NCBI GenBank assembly: GCA_900757485.1
Contig: CAAEOA010000212.1
Span: 1-24,207, forward strand
Length of the DNA: 24,207 nt
Direction of reading: 5' to 3'
Source of the DNA: Oscillospiraceae bacterium
GTDB taxonomy: Bacteria; Bacillota; Clostridia; Oscillospirales; Ruminococcaceae
The position numbers and the translations under genes were made by a program. The notes under the pieces are model-generated. The model worked only from the letters and a program-made list of their open reading frames with translations. It did not search any database and was not told where the DNA came from. Positions 7,257 to 14,232 of this stretch are shown here, one piece after another. Each line of letters begins with the position of its first letter. The first letter of the stretch is position 1.

Positions 7257-8752
7257 GAGTAGTAATATATGCGAGATATAGCTCAAGTTCACAAAGAGAA
7301 GCAAGTATAGAAGAGCAGATTAAGGTTTGTACCGAATATGCTGAAAGAAATAAATATACTGTTATTAAGACATACAGCGATAGTGCAATGACAGGAACAA
7401 ACGATAAACGCCCTGCTTTGCAAAGATTATTAAAAGAGTGTTCAAGCGGAATGTTTGATATGATACTTGTATATTCAATTGACCGTTTTGGACGAGATAT
7501 AAGGCAATCTCTTGATAATGCTGACAAGATAGAAAAAGAAAACGGAATACTTTTGGTATCCGCGACAGAAAGTTTCACCGATGACCCTTCAGGTAGATTG
7601 CACCGTAATATTATGATGGCTATTGCGCAGTATTATAGTGATGAACTGTCAGTAAAAATCAAGCGTGGTATGGACTATAACGGTGAGAATTGTTTATGCA
7701 CAGGTGGTAACATCGCACTCGGTTTTAAAGTTAATCAATTTGGTCAATTTGAGGTTGACCCCAATACCGCCCCTATTGTAGAAACCGTTTTTGAGATGTA
7801 TGCTAACGGAAAGACTGTTACAGAAATAACAAAGCATTTAAACTCGTTGGGATATAAAACATCAAGAGGAGTACCATTTAACAAGAATTCGCTCCACACA
7901 ATGCTGAAAAACAAAAGGTACATCGGCGTATATACATACAAAGGCAAAGAGGTTCCCGGCGGAATGCCTCGCATTATTTCGGATGAATTATTTAATAAGG
8001 TGGCAGAAATAATGGAAAAGAACAGAAAGGCACCTGCAAGGTCAAAAGCGAAGGTCGAATATCTTTTGACAACAAAATTATTCTGCGGTCGGTGTAAAGA
8101 AATGATGACGGGTTTTTCCGCAACGGGAAAACAGGGCAAAAAATACAACTACTATATATGTAACGGCAGGAAAGCCAAACGGTGCGAAAAAGATATGGTT
8201 AGGAAAGACTATATCGAAAATCTCGTGTTGAATCGATGCAGAAAGTTATTGTCTGCGCCTAATATAGAAAAGATTTCGAAAGAGGTTTCGGCTATGTGTG
8301 AAGCAGAAAGAGACACATCTAATTTGAGATACTTACAGAAACGCTTGGCTGAAAGTGAACGAAAACGAGATAATGCTCTAAATGCGGTGTTGGAAACAGA
8401 TATACCGAGATTGAGAGAAAACATCTACGAAAAAATTGCACAATTAGAATCCGAGCAAGAAAACATAAAAAAAGAAATTTCAAAAGAAACAATGCCGTTT
8501 CCTTCACTTACTGCACCGAAAATAAAATTTTTCTTGACGGCTCTCAAAAAAGGTAGTATGACCGATGAGAAATATAAGAAAATGCTGATAAAGATTTTTG
8601 TTAATAAGATTTTTCTGTACGATGATAGAATAACTATTACATTTCATTCGGGAGATGACACGGTAGAGATAAATGATAGATTACTAAGTGAGCTGGAGGA
8701 AAAGGACGGTGAAATAAAAAATTTGTTTTTGGCTGGCGGCGGTCCACCATAA
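7253..8752 (+). CDS. Large serine recombinase (499 aa)
   Basis: The start at 7253 overlaps the previous stop as ATGA. The upstream in-frame ATG at 7097 lies inside the phosphatase gene and is not credible. The order is a resolvase catalytic domain (MRVVIYARYSSSSQREASIE, active Ser in the YSSSSQ run), then a recombinase domain (MYANGKTVTEITKHLNSLGY), then a zinc ribbon (LFCGRCKEMM, paired with YYICNGRKAKRC), a coiled coil around 345-405 and a C-terminal tail ending LAGGGPP. This is the arrangement of large serine integrases that insert and excise phages and integrative elements. It ends in a terminator. It may be the integrase of the left-hand element, and its attachment site could lie near its 3' end, but no duplicate is visible inside the window. 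Confidence 0.92.
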   Translation: MRVVIYARYSSSSQREASIEEQIKVCTEYAERNKYTVIKTYSDSAMTGTNDKRPALQRLLKECSSGMFDMILVYSIDRFGRDIRQSLDNADKIEKENGILLVSATESFTDDPSGRLHRNIMMAIAQYYSDELSVKIKRGMDYNGENCLCTGGNIALGFKVNQFGQFEVDPNTAPIVETVFEMYANGKTVTEITKHLNSLGYKTSRGVPFNKNSLHTMLKNKRYIGVYTYKGKEVPGGMPRIISDELFNKVAEIMEKNRKAPARSKAKVEYLLTTKLFCGRCKEMMTGFSATGKQGKKYNYYICNGRKAKRCEKDMVRKDYIENLVLNRCRKLLSAPNIEKISKEVSAMCEAERDTSNLRYLQKRLAESERKRDNALNAVLETDIPRLRENIYEKIAQLESEQENIKKEISKETMPFPSLTAPKIKFFLTALKKGSMTDEKYKKMLIKIFVNKIFLYDDRITITFHSGDDTVEINDRLLSELEEKDGEIKNLFLAGGGPP

Positions 8753-8790
8753 GTCCACCGTAATTTTGATAGAATTACGGTGGACTTTTT
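8751..8790 (+). terminator. Strong 15-bp-stem terminator of the recombinase operon
   Basis: AAGTCCACCGTAATT (8751-8765) pairs perfectly with AATTACGGTGGACTT (8773-8787) around a TTGATAG loop, followed by TTTC. It overlaps the last two bases of the recombinase stop codon. Perfect symmetry would let it act in both directions, and it marks the right border of the left-hand module. Confidence 0.85.
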
Positions 8791-8846
8791 CTATGCCTGA
8801 AAACCGCATAAAATCAAGGTTTTCACCATTCCAGAGCACAAATGTA

Positions 8847-8880
8847 CCCCACCACAGAGCGATTCTGCGGCGGGGTTTTC
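8847..8880 (+). terminator. Second, weaker terminator-like hairpin
   Basis: CCCC (8847-8850) pairs with GGGG (8872-8875), with AGA/TCT pairing inside, followed by TTTTC. It lies about 90 bases after the main terminator. Confidence 0.4.
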
Positions 8881-8920
8881 TGCGTTTTACAGTTTTTACG
8901 GCATTTTGAGACGAAGTAAT

Positions 8921-8980
8921 CGTTAAACTTATGGGTAAATCGTTGAATTTTAAGGGTATTCGTTGAACGATATGGGAAAG
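8921..8980. repeat. Three tandem 20-bp direct repeats (iteron-like)
   Basis: CGTTAAACTTATGGGTAAAT (8921), CGTTGAATTTTAAGGGTATT (8941) and CGTTGAACGATATGGGAAAG (8961) follow one another with an exact 20-base period. They share CGTTgAA and a GGG at unit positions 13-15. The third unit overlaps the presumed start of the decayed helix-turn-helix gene. Such phased repeats are typical binding sites of a replication initiator or autoregulator. Confidence 0.6.
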
Positions 8981-9292
8981 CCGAATAAGCCGTCTTGATT
9001 TTCTATACCGTCGGGAACGCCGCACCGAGCCGTATCGATCTGCACCTACCTTGCCAAGCGAGCCGGCGGCGAATGTTGGTCTGCTATTCCGACCATCGCT
9101 TCGGAGGTGAAGCTGTTGCAGTCCACCGTGTGACGTACACTTCACGATCTGCGAAAATCCGGACTGCTTGAAACCGAACAGCTATACCGCACTAAAGGCG
9201 GCGGGAAGCAGTCCGCTTTACGAAATCCGAAACGGATAACGCCGCAAAAATGCACCTTCCGCCGATGGGGTACTATATCTTCTCGGTGGTAG
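8972..9292 (+). pseudogene. Decayed helix-turn-helix replication-type protein
   Basis: One frame from ATG 8972 reads MGKPNKPS, a TGA (8996), FSIPSGTPHRAVSICTYLAK, then RAGGECWSAIPTIASEVKLL, QSTV, a second TGA (9131-9133), then RTLHDLRKSGLLETEQLYRT and KGGGKQSALRNPK, ending at TAG 9292. This is the pattern of small winged helix-turn-helix proteins of clostridial mobile elements and firmicute replication initiators: a start like 'nKPFFsIPN', tryptophan in 'CWPsi.tIA', recognition helix, then 'GLl..eq'. Both stops fall in otherwise well-kept sequence, so decay is recent. The direct repeats at its 5' end were probably its binding sites. Confidence 0.6.
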
Positions 9293-9428
9293 GTAGTACC
9301 TGCCATTACAGGAGAAAGCGAACTACCCATCTTAAGAGATATTACGGCAGAGAGGAAAGATGGCAAGGTGTTAGTGCAAATTGATTTATGAGATCGCTCG
9401 GTTAATACAAGTGAATATAACTCGACTT
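9293..9428. other. Junction between the left module and the peptide cluster
   Basis: No gene or terminator is evident. G+C-rich sequence to about 9370 gives way to A+T-rich sequence of the cluster. The cluster's last gene ends at 9429 without a clear terminator, suggesting the boundary was made by recombination close to here. Confidence 0.35.
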
Positions 9429-10544
9429 TTAATTTAATCGATTAACATATTCATCATATCCATTGTATTTTTTATAATATGCGAATGAATTATCCACAAA
9501 GTTTTTCAATATTGTTTTCTCATGTTCGAACTGTGATTCCAATTTCGCCACCACTCGCTTCAAAATATCAACATCCTTCGTAACATAATATTTTTGAACA
9601 AGCATTGAAATGGATTCCATTTCTTTCGGAACAGCTTTGTATGAATCAAACTGCTCAATAACAGCGACATCCTCACAGTTCAAAGCTTTGATTATCCAAC
9701 CCATTGTCATTAGAATGATATTCCTGTGTTCAGATAATCCGTACAGTGTTCTAACTATGTATGGTATTTTTACGTAATGATCCGCGATGTTTTTACTGTC
9801 AAGTATTGTCTGAATATATTCTATTACTCCAAGAATGCAGGAAGTCCCCGTGTAAAATCTAGTTGCGTTATCTAAGGACTTATCTGCTTTCTGTCGTGTA
9901 ACTTCAATACATGCCCCACCTTCTTCATGCCCAAGTTTATTTACTATTGCACTGAAAATATAATTATCAGTCGAGATATCTTTTTTTACAGAAATACTTG
10001 TAATAGTAAAGTAAAACATTTGTCTTAACGTCTTGGAGTCAGGATCATAAAGGTATTGTTTTATTGCGTCTTTATACAGTTTAATAAACAAATCATAAGA
10101 TATATCCCACATAATATATTTGTTGTTTTTCAATGAAACCGTATATAATACTTTTTTTGTCTTATCGTAACCTATAATAGTACTGGAATGTGTTCTTGGA
10201 TTTTGGACTTCTTCGGGAAACTGGTCATGCCAATACAAATCAATTAGAATATAATTATTGCGATCAATTTGTTCAATAATAATATCGATTATCTTATCCG
10301 GTTCGGAAGACCACAGATCAATTTCACGAGTGTCGAGGATATCATCATAATAGTTCATTTGAGCTACGTAGATTCCACTGCCGAAATTGATATCCAGATT
10401 ATTTGACATGAGCACATCCAGATGGGTTGCAAGCCACGCCTGACCGTTGGATGAAACTTGAATGATCCCCAGTCTGCATGAGACCCTGCAATCCAGTGAA
10501 TAAACAACGTTACAATCGAAAGGAAGTATTTTTGAATTCGACAT
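9429..10544 (-). CDS. Peptide-cluster protein, possibly a BtrH/C39-like acyltransferase or protease (371 aa)
   Basis: A ribosome site AAGGA lies six bases before ATG 10544, inside the end of the decayed ABC gene. The N-terminal half has cysteines at 11, 19 and 23 and a small alpha/beta pattern. It is followed by YILIDLYWHDQF (about 98-109), then THSSTIIGYDKTKKVLYTVS with His119. That layout (early Cys, 'pvii.vD.yy', then 'H...vyGYD...k.fyv.D') recalls BtrH_N/C39-like papain-fold proteins. BtrH itself transfers an acyl group from a carrier protein to an amine. The C-terminal half is helical and unrecognised. As the last gene of a cluster with a carrier protein and two ligases, it could transfer the acyl group to the peptide or cut the leader. 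The family call is tentative and rests on pattern only. Confidence 0.45.
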   Translation of the reverse strand: MSNSKILPFDCNVVYSLDCRVSCRLGIIQVSSNGQAWLATHLDVLMSNNLDINFGSGIYVAQMNYYDDILDTREIDLWSSEPDKIIDIIIEQIDRNNYILIDLYWHDQFPEEVQNPRTHSSTIIGYDKTKKVLYTVSLKNNKYIMWDISYDLFIKLYKDAIKQYLYDPDSKTLRQMFYFTITSISVKKDISTDNYIFSAIVNKLGHEEGGACIEVTRQKADKSLDNATRFYTGTSCILGVIEYIQTILDSKNIADHYVKIPYIVRTLYGLSEHRNIILMTMGWIIKALNCEDVAVIEQFDSYKAVPKEMESISMLVQKYYVTKDVDILKRVVAKLESQFEHEKTILKNFVDNSFAYYKKYNGYDEYVNRLN

Positions 10545-10546
10545 AT

Positions 10547-11093
10547 TTATTCCTTATAATATTTAGCTTGTGTTGAGAACATTTCTTTATATATTCCGCT
10601 ATCAATCCGCATAAGTTCATCGTGAGTCCCGTATTCGGCAATCGTACCGTTTGCGAACACTGCGGTCTTGTCGGTGAAACGGGTGGACGAAAGACGGTGG
10701 GAGATATAGATCGCTGTTCATCTTATGAAAGAGTCGCCAACGAAAAGCAGTACTCCCTTGTTCGTCGCTTCTTCCCGAAAGGTAAGTCTTTTGACAATAT
10801 TACGGATAAACAAGTAGTGTTTGTCGAAAACCGGATCAATAATTTACCCCGCAAGATCTTCAATTACCACTCTGCCGATTTTATTTTTAATAATGTCCTA
10901 TTTGATATTGCAATTTAGAGAAAACACAAACTTCTGAGACATCAGTGTTGTTATTACACCGGTTAATGCAAGGGCTGCTGCGTTTTCGGATAGGTCTCAC
11001 GGTATGGCGACCCCGGGATATCTGCATTTCTTGTGATTCGGAAACAGAAATAGCGGACGTTGTTGTTTGTTCAAAAGCAAGCGTGAAACGCAT
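10547..11093 (-). pseudogene. Collapsed second ABC exporter: start and end only
   Basis: Right after the intact exporter stops (overlap TGATG at 11093) a new frame begins MRFTLAFEQT. After a frame change it gives the membrane-helix-like AAALALTGVITTLMSQKFVF. The end of an ABC ATPase then appears at 10547-10717: TAIYISHRLSSTRFTDKTAV, FANGTIAEYGTHDELMRIDS, GIYKEMFSTQAKYYKE and a stop, containing the H-loop His. Everything between, including Walker A, signature and Walker B, is missing: about 550 bases remain of the usual 1,800. Bases 10722-10886 match nothing I know. A second half-transporter was deleted, leaving one intact subunit that may now act as a homodimer. Confidence 0.72.
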
Positions 11094-12925
11094 CAGTCTC
11101 CCTGAGTATTCTCCGCATCGGCTTCGACAGCATCCGAATCGAACGGCGCATCACGGTAGAACCGTGCCTGCTTGTCGAACATTTCCGTGTAGATGCCTCC
11201 CTTTGTATAAAGCTCGGCGTGCGTTCCGTACTCGACAACGTGACCGTTGTCAAACACGGCGACCTTGTCGGCAAGTTGAACGGCAGACAGACGGTGCGTG
11301 ATCAGAATCGCGCACTTGTCGGTAATCATGTTATTGAACTGAGTATAGATCTCATATTCCGCCATGGGATCAAGCGCGGCCGTAAGCTCGTCGAGAATGT
11401 AGACGGGACGGTTGTGATAGATCGCTCTTGCGATGGCGAGCTTCTGATCTTCTCCCCCGGAGAAATTGACGCCGTCATCGTCGATCATCCTTCCCAGCTG
11501 TGTGTCCAAACCTTTCGGAAGCTGATCGATTACATCGCCGATTCCTATAGTATCGACGATTTTGCGAACTTTTTCACCGTCCTTCTCGGATGCCATCGTA
11601 ATGTTCTCCGAAAGTGTCAAATAATAATGGCAATAATCCTGAAAAACGGTCGAAAACAGCTTTGTATAAAGGTCAATTTCGTATTCGTTAATATTGACGC
11701 CGTTGAGCAGGATTTCTCCCTCGGTTGGGAAATAAAAGCGAAGAAGCAGCTTGATAAAGGTAGTTTTTCCCGCTCCGTTTTGTCCCACAATGCACAGCCG
11801 TTCGTTCCCGCGAATTTTCAAATTGACATTTTTAAGAACAAGTCTTTCGCTTCCGGGGTATCGGAAGGAAACATTTCTGAATTCTATCACCGAATCGGCG
11901 TTAAACTCAGGCTTCAGTTTTCCCGTATCGTTCCGGCGCAAAGGCAGATTCATGAAATTCATCATGTCTTGAACGTACAGACTCTGTCGTCCGATCCCGA
12001 GATACGATGACATGACGGAGCCGAGAGCGCCCGAGAACTGACCTATTGCGGATATATATATTGTAAGATTACCGACCAAAATTTTGTTTCGAACCACCCT
12101 GTATATTAAATAGGCATAGACGCCGAAATTCTGAATCGTGCTCAGTACCGTATTTACGGCTCCCGCCTTGATTTGCGTATTCACCATTTCAAGTCCCATG
12201 TCGTAACGTTCATGGCTTTTTTTCTTATATTCTCGAATCAAAGACGGAAACATACCGAAAATCCTGTTTTCTTTGGCGAAATACAGACCGGTAATCATTG
12301 TATTTGCGCAAATTTCATATCTGGAGAAAAAACTCGTCTTCTTGTTGATTTCAAATTGCTTGTTGTTGACCCACTTTGTAATTTTGGAATTAACAAAAAC
12401 CACCAAAAGCACCATAAGGATAACAATGGGGCTGAGTGTCGATATAATTGCACTCATCATGGCAATGCTGATAACGGATGAAATGAGTCCGAACACTTGG
12501 TTCATAATAACGAGCAAAGATCCCAAGGTATCTCTTGCCCTACCCTGCATATCCTGAATCTGAGGGCTTTCCAGCGCCTCGTAATCCATTCGGGAAATAT
12601 GCTCAAAAAACCTTGATTGGAATTCCAAATTCAATTCAAACTCTTGTCTGCCGACGATTCGATTAAAAATACTGTTTACGATAAACTGCAAAACCGGCAC
12701 GGAAATCAAGATGGCAACATATGAGAAAACGATATTCAGCCGGCGGTCGACCGTCATTTCATTGATAATATAACCCGGCAGCAAAACCGATGCAAGCGGA
12801 ATCACCGAATTAAACAGCATAAGAAATATTTTGATAAAGATATAACTCTTTTTATAAGTCCATATCATATTAACGGTGTAAGTTACTGTTTTAATTATTT
12901 GGGAAAAGCTCTGTCCGTTTTTCAT
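11093..12925 (-). CDS. ABC exporter, fused membrane and ATPase domains (610 aa)
   Basis: The ribosome site AAGG lies eight bases before ATG 12925. A six-helix ABC membrane domain covers about 1-320. The ATPase follows: A-loop Tyr in FRYPGSERLVLKN, Walker A GQNGAGKT (381-388), signature FSGGE (488-492), Walker B VYILDE (508-513) and the H-loop ITHRLS. Two departures from consensus are visible: the Pro after the Walker B Glu is Leu (ILDELTAALDP), and the signature Gln position is Glu. There is no N-terminal C39 peptidase domain, so it should not cut leaders itself. It lies downstream of the candidate precursor and probably exports the mature product. A second, neighbouring half-exporter has decayed. 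Confidence 0.92.
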   Translation of the reverse strand: MKNGQSFSQIIKTVTYTVNMIWTYKKSYIFIKIFLMLFNSVIPLASVLLPGYIINEMTVDRRLNIVFSYVAILISVPVLQFIVNSIFNRIVGRQEFELNLEFQSRFFEHISRMDYEALESPQIQDMQGRARDTLGSLLVIMNQVFGLISSVISIAMMSAIISTLSPIVILMVLLVVFVNSKITKWVNNKQFEINKKTSFFSRYEICANTMITGLYFAKENRIFGMFPSLIREYKKKSHERYDMGLEMVNTQIKAGAVNTVLSTIQNFGVYAYLIYRVVRNKILVGNLTIYISAIGQFSGALGSVMSSYLGIGRQSLYVQDMMNFMNLPLRRNDTGKLKPEFNADSVIEFRNVSFRYPGSERLVLKNVNLKIRGNERLCIVGQNGAGKTTFIKLLLRFYFPTEGEILLNGVNINEYEIDLYTKLFSTVFQDYCHYYLTLSENITMASEKDGEKVRKIVDTIGIGDVIDQLPKGLDTQLGRMIDDDGVNFSGGEDQKLAIARAIYHNRPVYILDELTAALDPMAEYEIYTQFNNMITDKCAILITHRLSAVQLADKVAVFDNGHVVEYGTHAELYTKGGIYTEMFDKQARFYRDAPFDSDAVEADAENTQGD

Positions 12926-12979
12926 GTATATTTCCTTCTTTTTATAGCAATACAGTTCCGCGTCTGGCAGTTAAAAGGA

Positions 12980-13030
12980 TAGCATGATCGCCCGGCACAC
13001 TCAAATGGTCATGCCGGGACACTCATGCTA
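12980..13030 (-). terminator. Attenuator-like hairpin between precursor and exporter
   Basis: TAGCATGA (12980-12987) pairs with TCATGCTA (13023-13030), and CCCGGCA (12991-12997) with TGCCGGG (13012-13018) inside. On the minus strand the stem is followed after three bases by a CTTTT run. It lies about 70 bases after the precursor stop and about 55 before the exporter start. A leaky terminator at this place would give more precursor than transporter transcript, a common plan in RiPP operons. Confidence 0.55.
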
Positions 13031-13100
13031 TGTTGTGTGTAATCCTCCATTGGTAGAAAGAGAAACAACCTTGTTTGAGAAAACCAACAGAGGACGTTTG

Positions 13101-13283
13101 TCAGCCTATACTAAAATTTAATCCGCCAACCGAATTTTGGACAACGTAAGTTTCATAAGTGTGAGATGCGTTAGAATATCCCGCTTGCAAACAATCTTGA
13201 TTTGTCGCATGTGGACAAATTCCACCGTTTGCACACATAGATTGAATAGAAGCGTCAGAGCCACCATTTTTTACGAAATTCAT
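13101..13283 (-). CDS. Candidate precursor peptide with three cysteines (60 aa)
   Basis: A strong AAGGAG ribosome site lies eight bases before ATG 13283. The peptide starts MNFVKNGGSDASIQSM. A cysteine block C-X5-C-X7-C follows (Cys17, Cys23, Cys31: CANGGICPHATNQDC), then a tail rich in Ser, Asn, Tyr and Val (QAGYSNASHTYETYVVQNSV) that ends GGLNFSIG. GG pairs occur at 7-8, 20-21 and 53-54. It has no signal peptide. Position settles its role: directly downstream of the radical SAM maturase and its partner, upstream of an exporter, and followed by an attenuator hairpin. Thioether or other radical-made links on the Cys block are the natural guess. The cleavage site is unclear: the leader would be unusually short if the core is the Cys block, unless recognition lies in the C-terminal tail. 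Confidence 0.7.
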   Translation of the reverse strand: MNFVKNGGSDASIQSMCANGGICPHATNQDCLQAGYSNASHTYETYVVQNSVGGLNFSIG

Positions 13284-13306
13284 AGTACAATCTCCTTGCT
13301 GTATTA

Positions 13307-13312
13307 ATTATA
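13307..13312 (-). promoter_or_regulatory. Possible internal -10 box before the precursor
   Basis: A perfect TATAAT on the minus strand lies 24 bases before the precursor start, in the 43-base gap after the partner gene. No good -35 is found at 16-18 bases. It may be a weak or activator-dependent promoter for the precursor, or chance in A+T-rich DNA. Confidence 0.25.
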
Positions 13313-13326
13313 AGGCTATTTCTCTT

Positions 13327-14232
13327 TTAAACATATTGAACGGTATCTGGCACTGAAATTGCAGTTAAAATATTTTTATAAAGCAATTCAGAAAGAAAAG
13401 GATCGGATATTGAAGAACAATTTTCGTTCGTCTGTTCTTTTGCAAAAGCGCAGCTGCCGTTTCCGCAAAACAAGGGAATAGAGAGATTGTTCCAAAAATA
13501 TGTTGGGACATACTCAGATTCCACAATGTAATCAACTGCTTTCCCAAATCTGGTTTTAAAAATTTGTGGAAAAAATTCCGTGCGCATATTCTTATTTAAA
13601 AGGACGAAATCAGGTTTTGTGCTAACAAATTCAGTAAAGAAATCCGCGCTTTCCGAATCAAATTCCAAAAAATTGTGTTCAAGTGTTATAATCGCTACCT
13701 GTCCATCCGAAAGCATACTGTCACTAATCTTTGAATTAAGCATCCCTCTCTGGGACAACTTCAAAAAAACTCTCTGCGTTTTTAAAGAAGGAGCCTGAAA
13801 TATATCAATTCCATGCTCAATGAACAATCGATTTAGCAAGATTTCAGTGCAATACTGCTGATTGAATTGATCCGTTGAAATCAGAAGTATTACAGGCTTT
13901 ACCGATGCATTGAATCTGGATTTGGTTGAGAATGCATTCATTTCATCCAGTGTAACAATTTCTATATTGTTACACTCTTTTCCCCGAAGAGCGTAGTTAA
14001 TTCTATCATTGCTCTTCAGTACCAAACACACATCGCAAAGTTTCATACCCTCATCCAAGGTATCAGCCAACATGACTCGAAATCTATACCTTTCCTTTTT
14101 GAAGTCGCCCATGTTGTGATTCTCACGAAGCACTACAGCAGTCTCTATCGGGAAATTCAACAAATAATCCAAATGAAACATGATGGTTTTCACCTCATAG
14201 GGTTCTCCCAACAACAAGACACTACTACCCAT
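13327..14232 (-). CDS. Radical SAM partner protein, peptide maturation system type (301 aa)
   Basis: ATG 14232 (MGSSVLLLGEPYEV) is preferred over ATG 14238 because GGGAG lies at the right distance only for the former. It overlaps the maturase stop by eight bases, so the two are translationally coupled. The sequence has no known catalytic motif. It begins with a Rossmann-like strand, has a mid section KPVILLISTDQFNQQYCTEI and a C-terminal part AIITLEHNFLEFDSE, FVLLNKNMRTEFFPQIF, then a CGNGSCAF motif with two cysteines. In gene order and style it recalls the protein I remember as the TIGR04066 family peptide maturation system protein, found beside Cys-rich peptide radical SAM maturases in Clostridium. 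The function is unknown even in that family; a chaperone or substrate-presenting role is a guess. Confidence 0.6.
   Translation of the reverse strand: MGSSVLLLGEPYEVKTIMFHLDYLLNFPIETAVVLRENHNMGDFKKERYRFRVMLADTLDEGMKLCDVCLVLKSNDRINYALRGKECNNIEIVTLDEMNAFSTKSRFNASVKPVILLISTDQFNQQYCTEILLNRLFIEHGIDIFQAPSLKTQRVFLKLSQRGMLNSKISDSMLSDGQVAIITLEHNFLEFDSESADFFTEFVSTKPDFVLLNKNMRTEFFPQIFKTRFGKAVDYIVESEYVPTYFWNNLSIPLFCGNGSCAFAKEQTNENCSSISDPFLSELLYKNILTAISVPDTVQYV

Noticed and set aside
10622..10918. 98-codon plus-strand frame
   Set aside because: It overlaps the minus-strand ABC tail, whose sequence is unmistakable, and has no ribosome site.
11219..12010. 263-codon plus-strand frame opposite the ABC exporter
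   Set aside because: It mirrors the ATPase domain, whose motifs are clear on the other strand.
13030..13080. A second tiny precursor (MEDYTQHSMSVPA) after the first
   Set aside because: Only 13 codons, no ribosome site at the right distance, and it runs into the hairpin.
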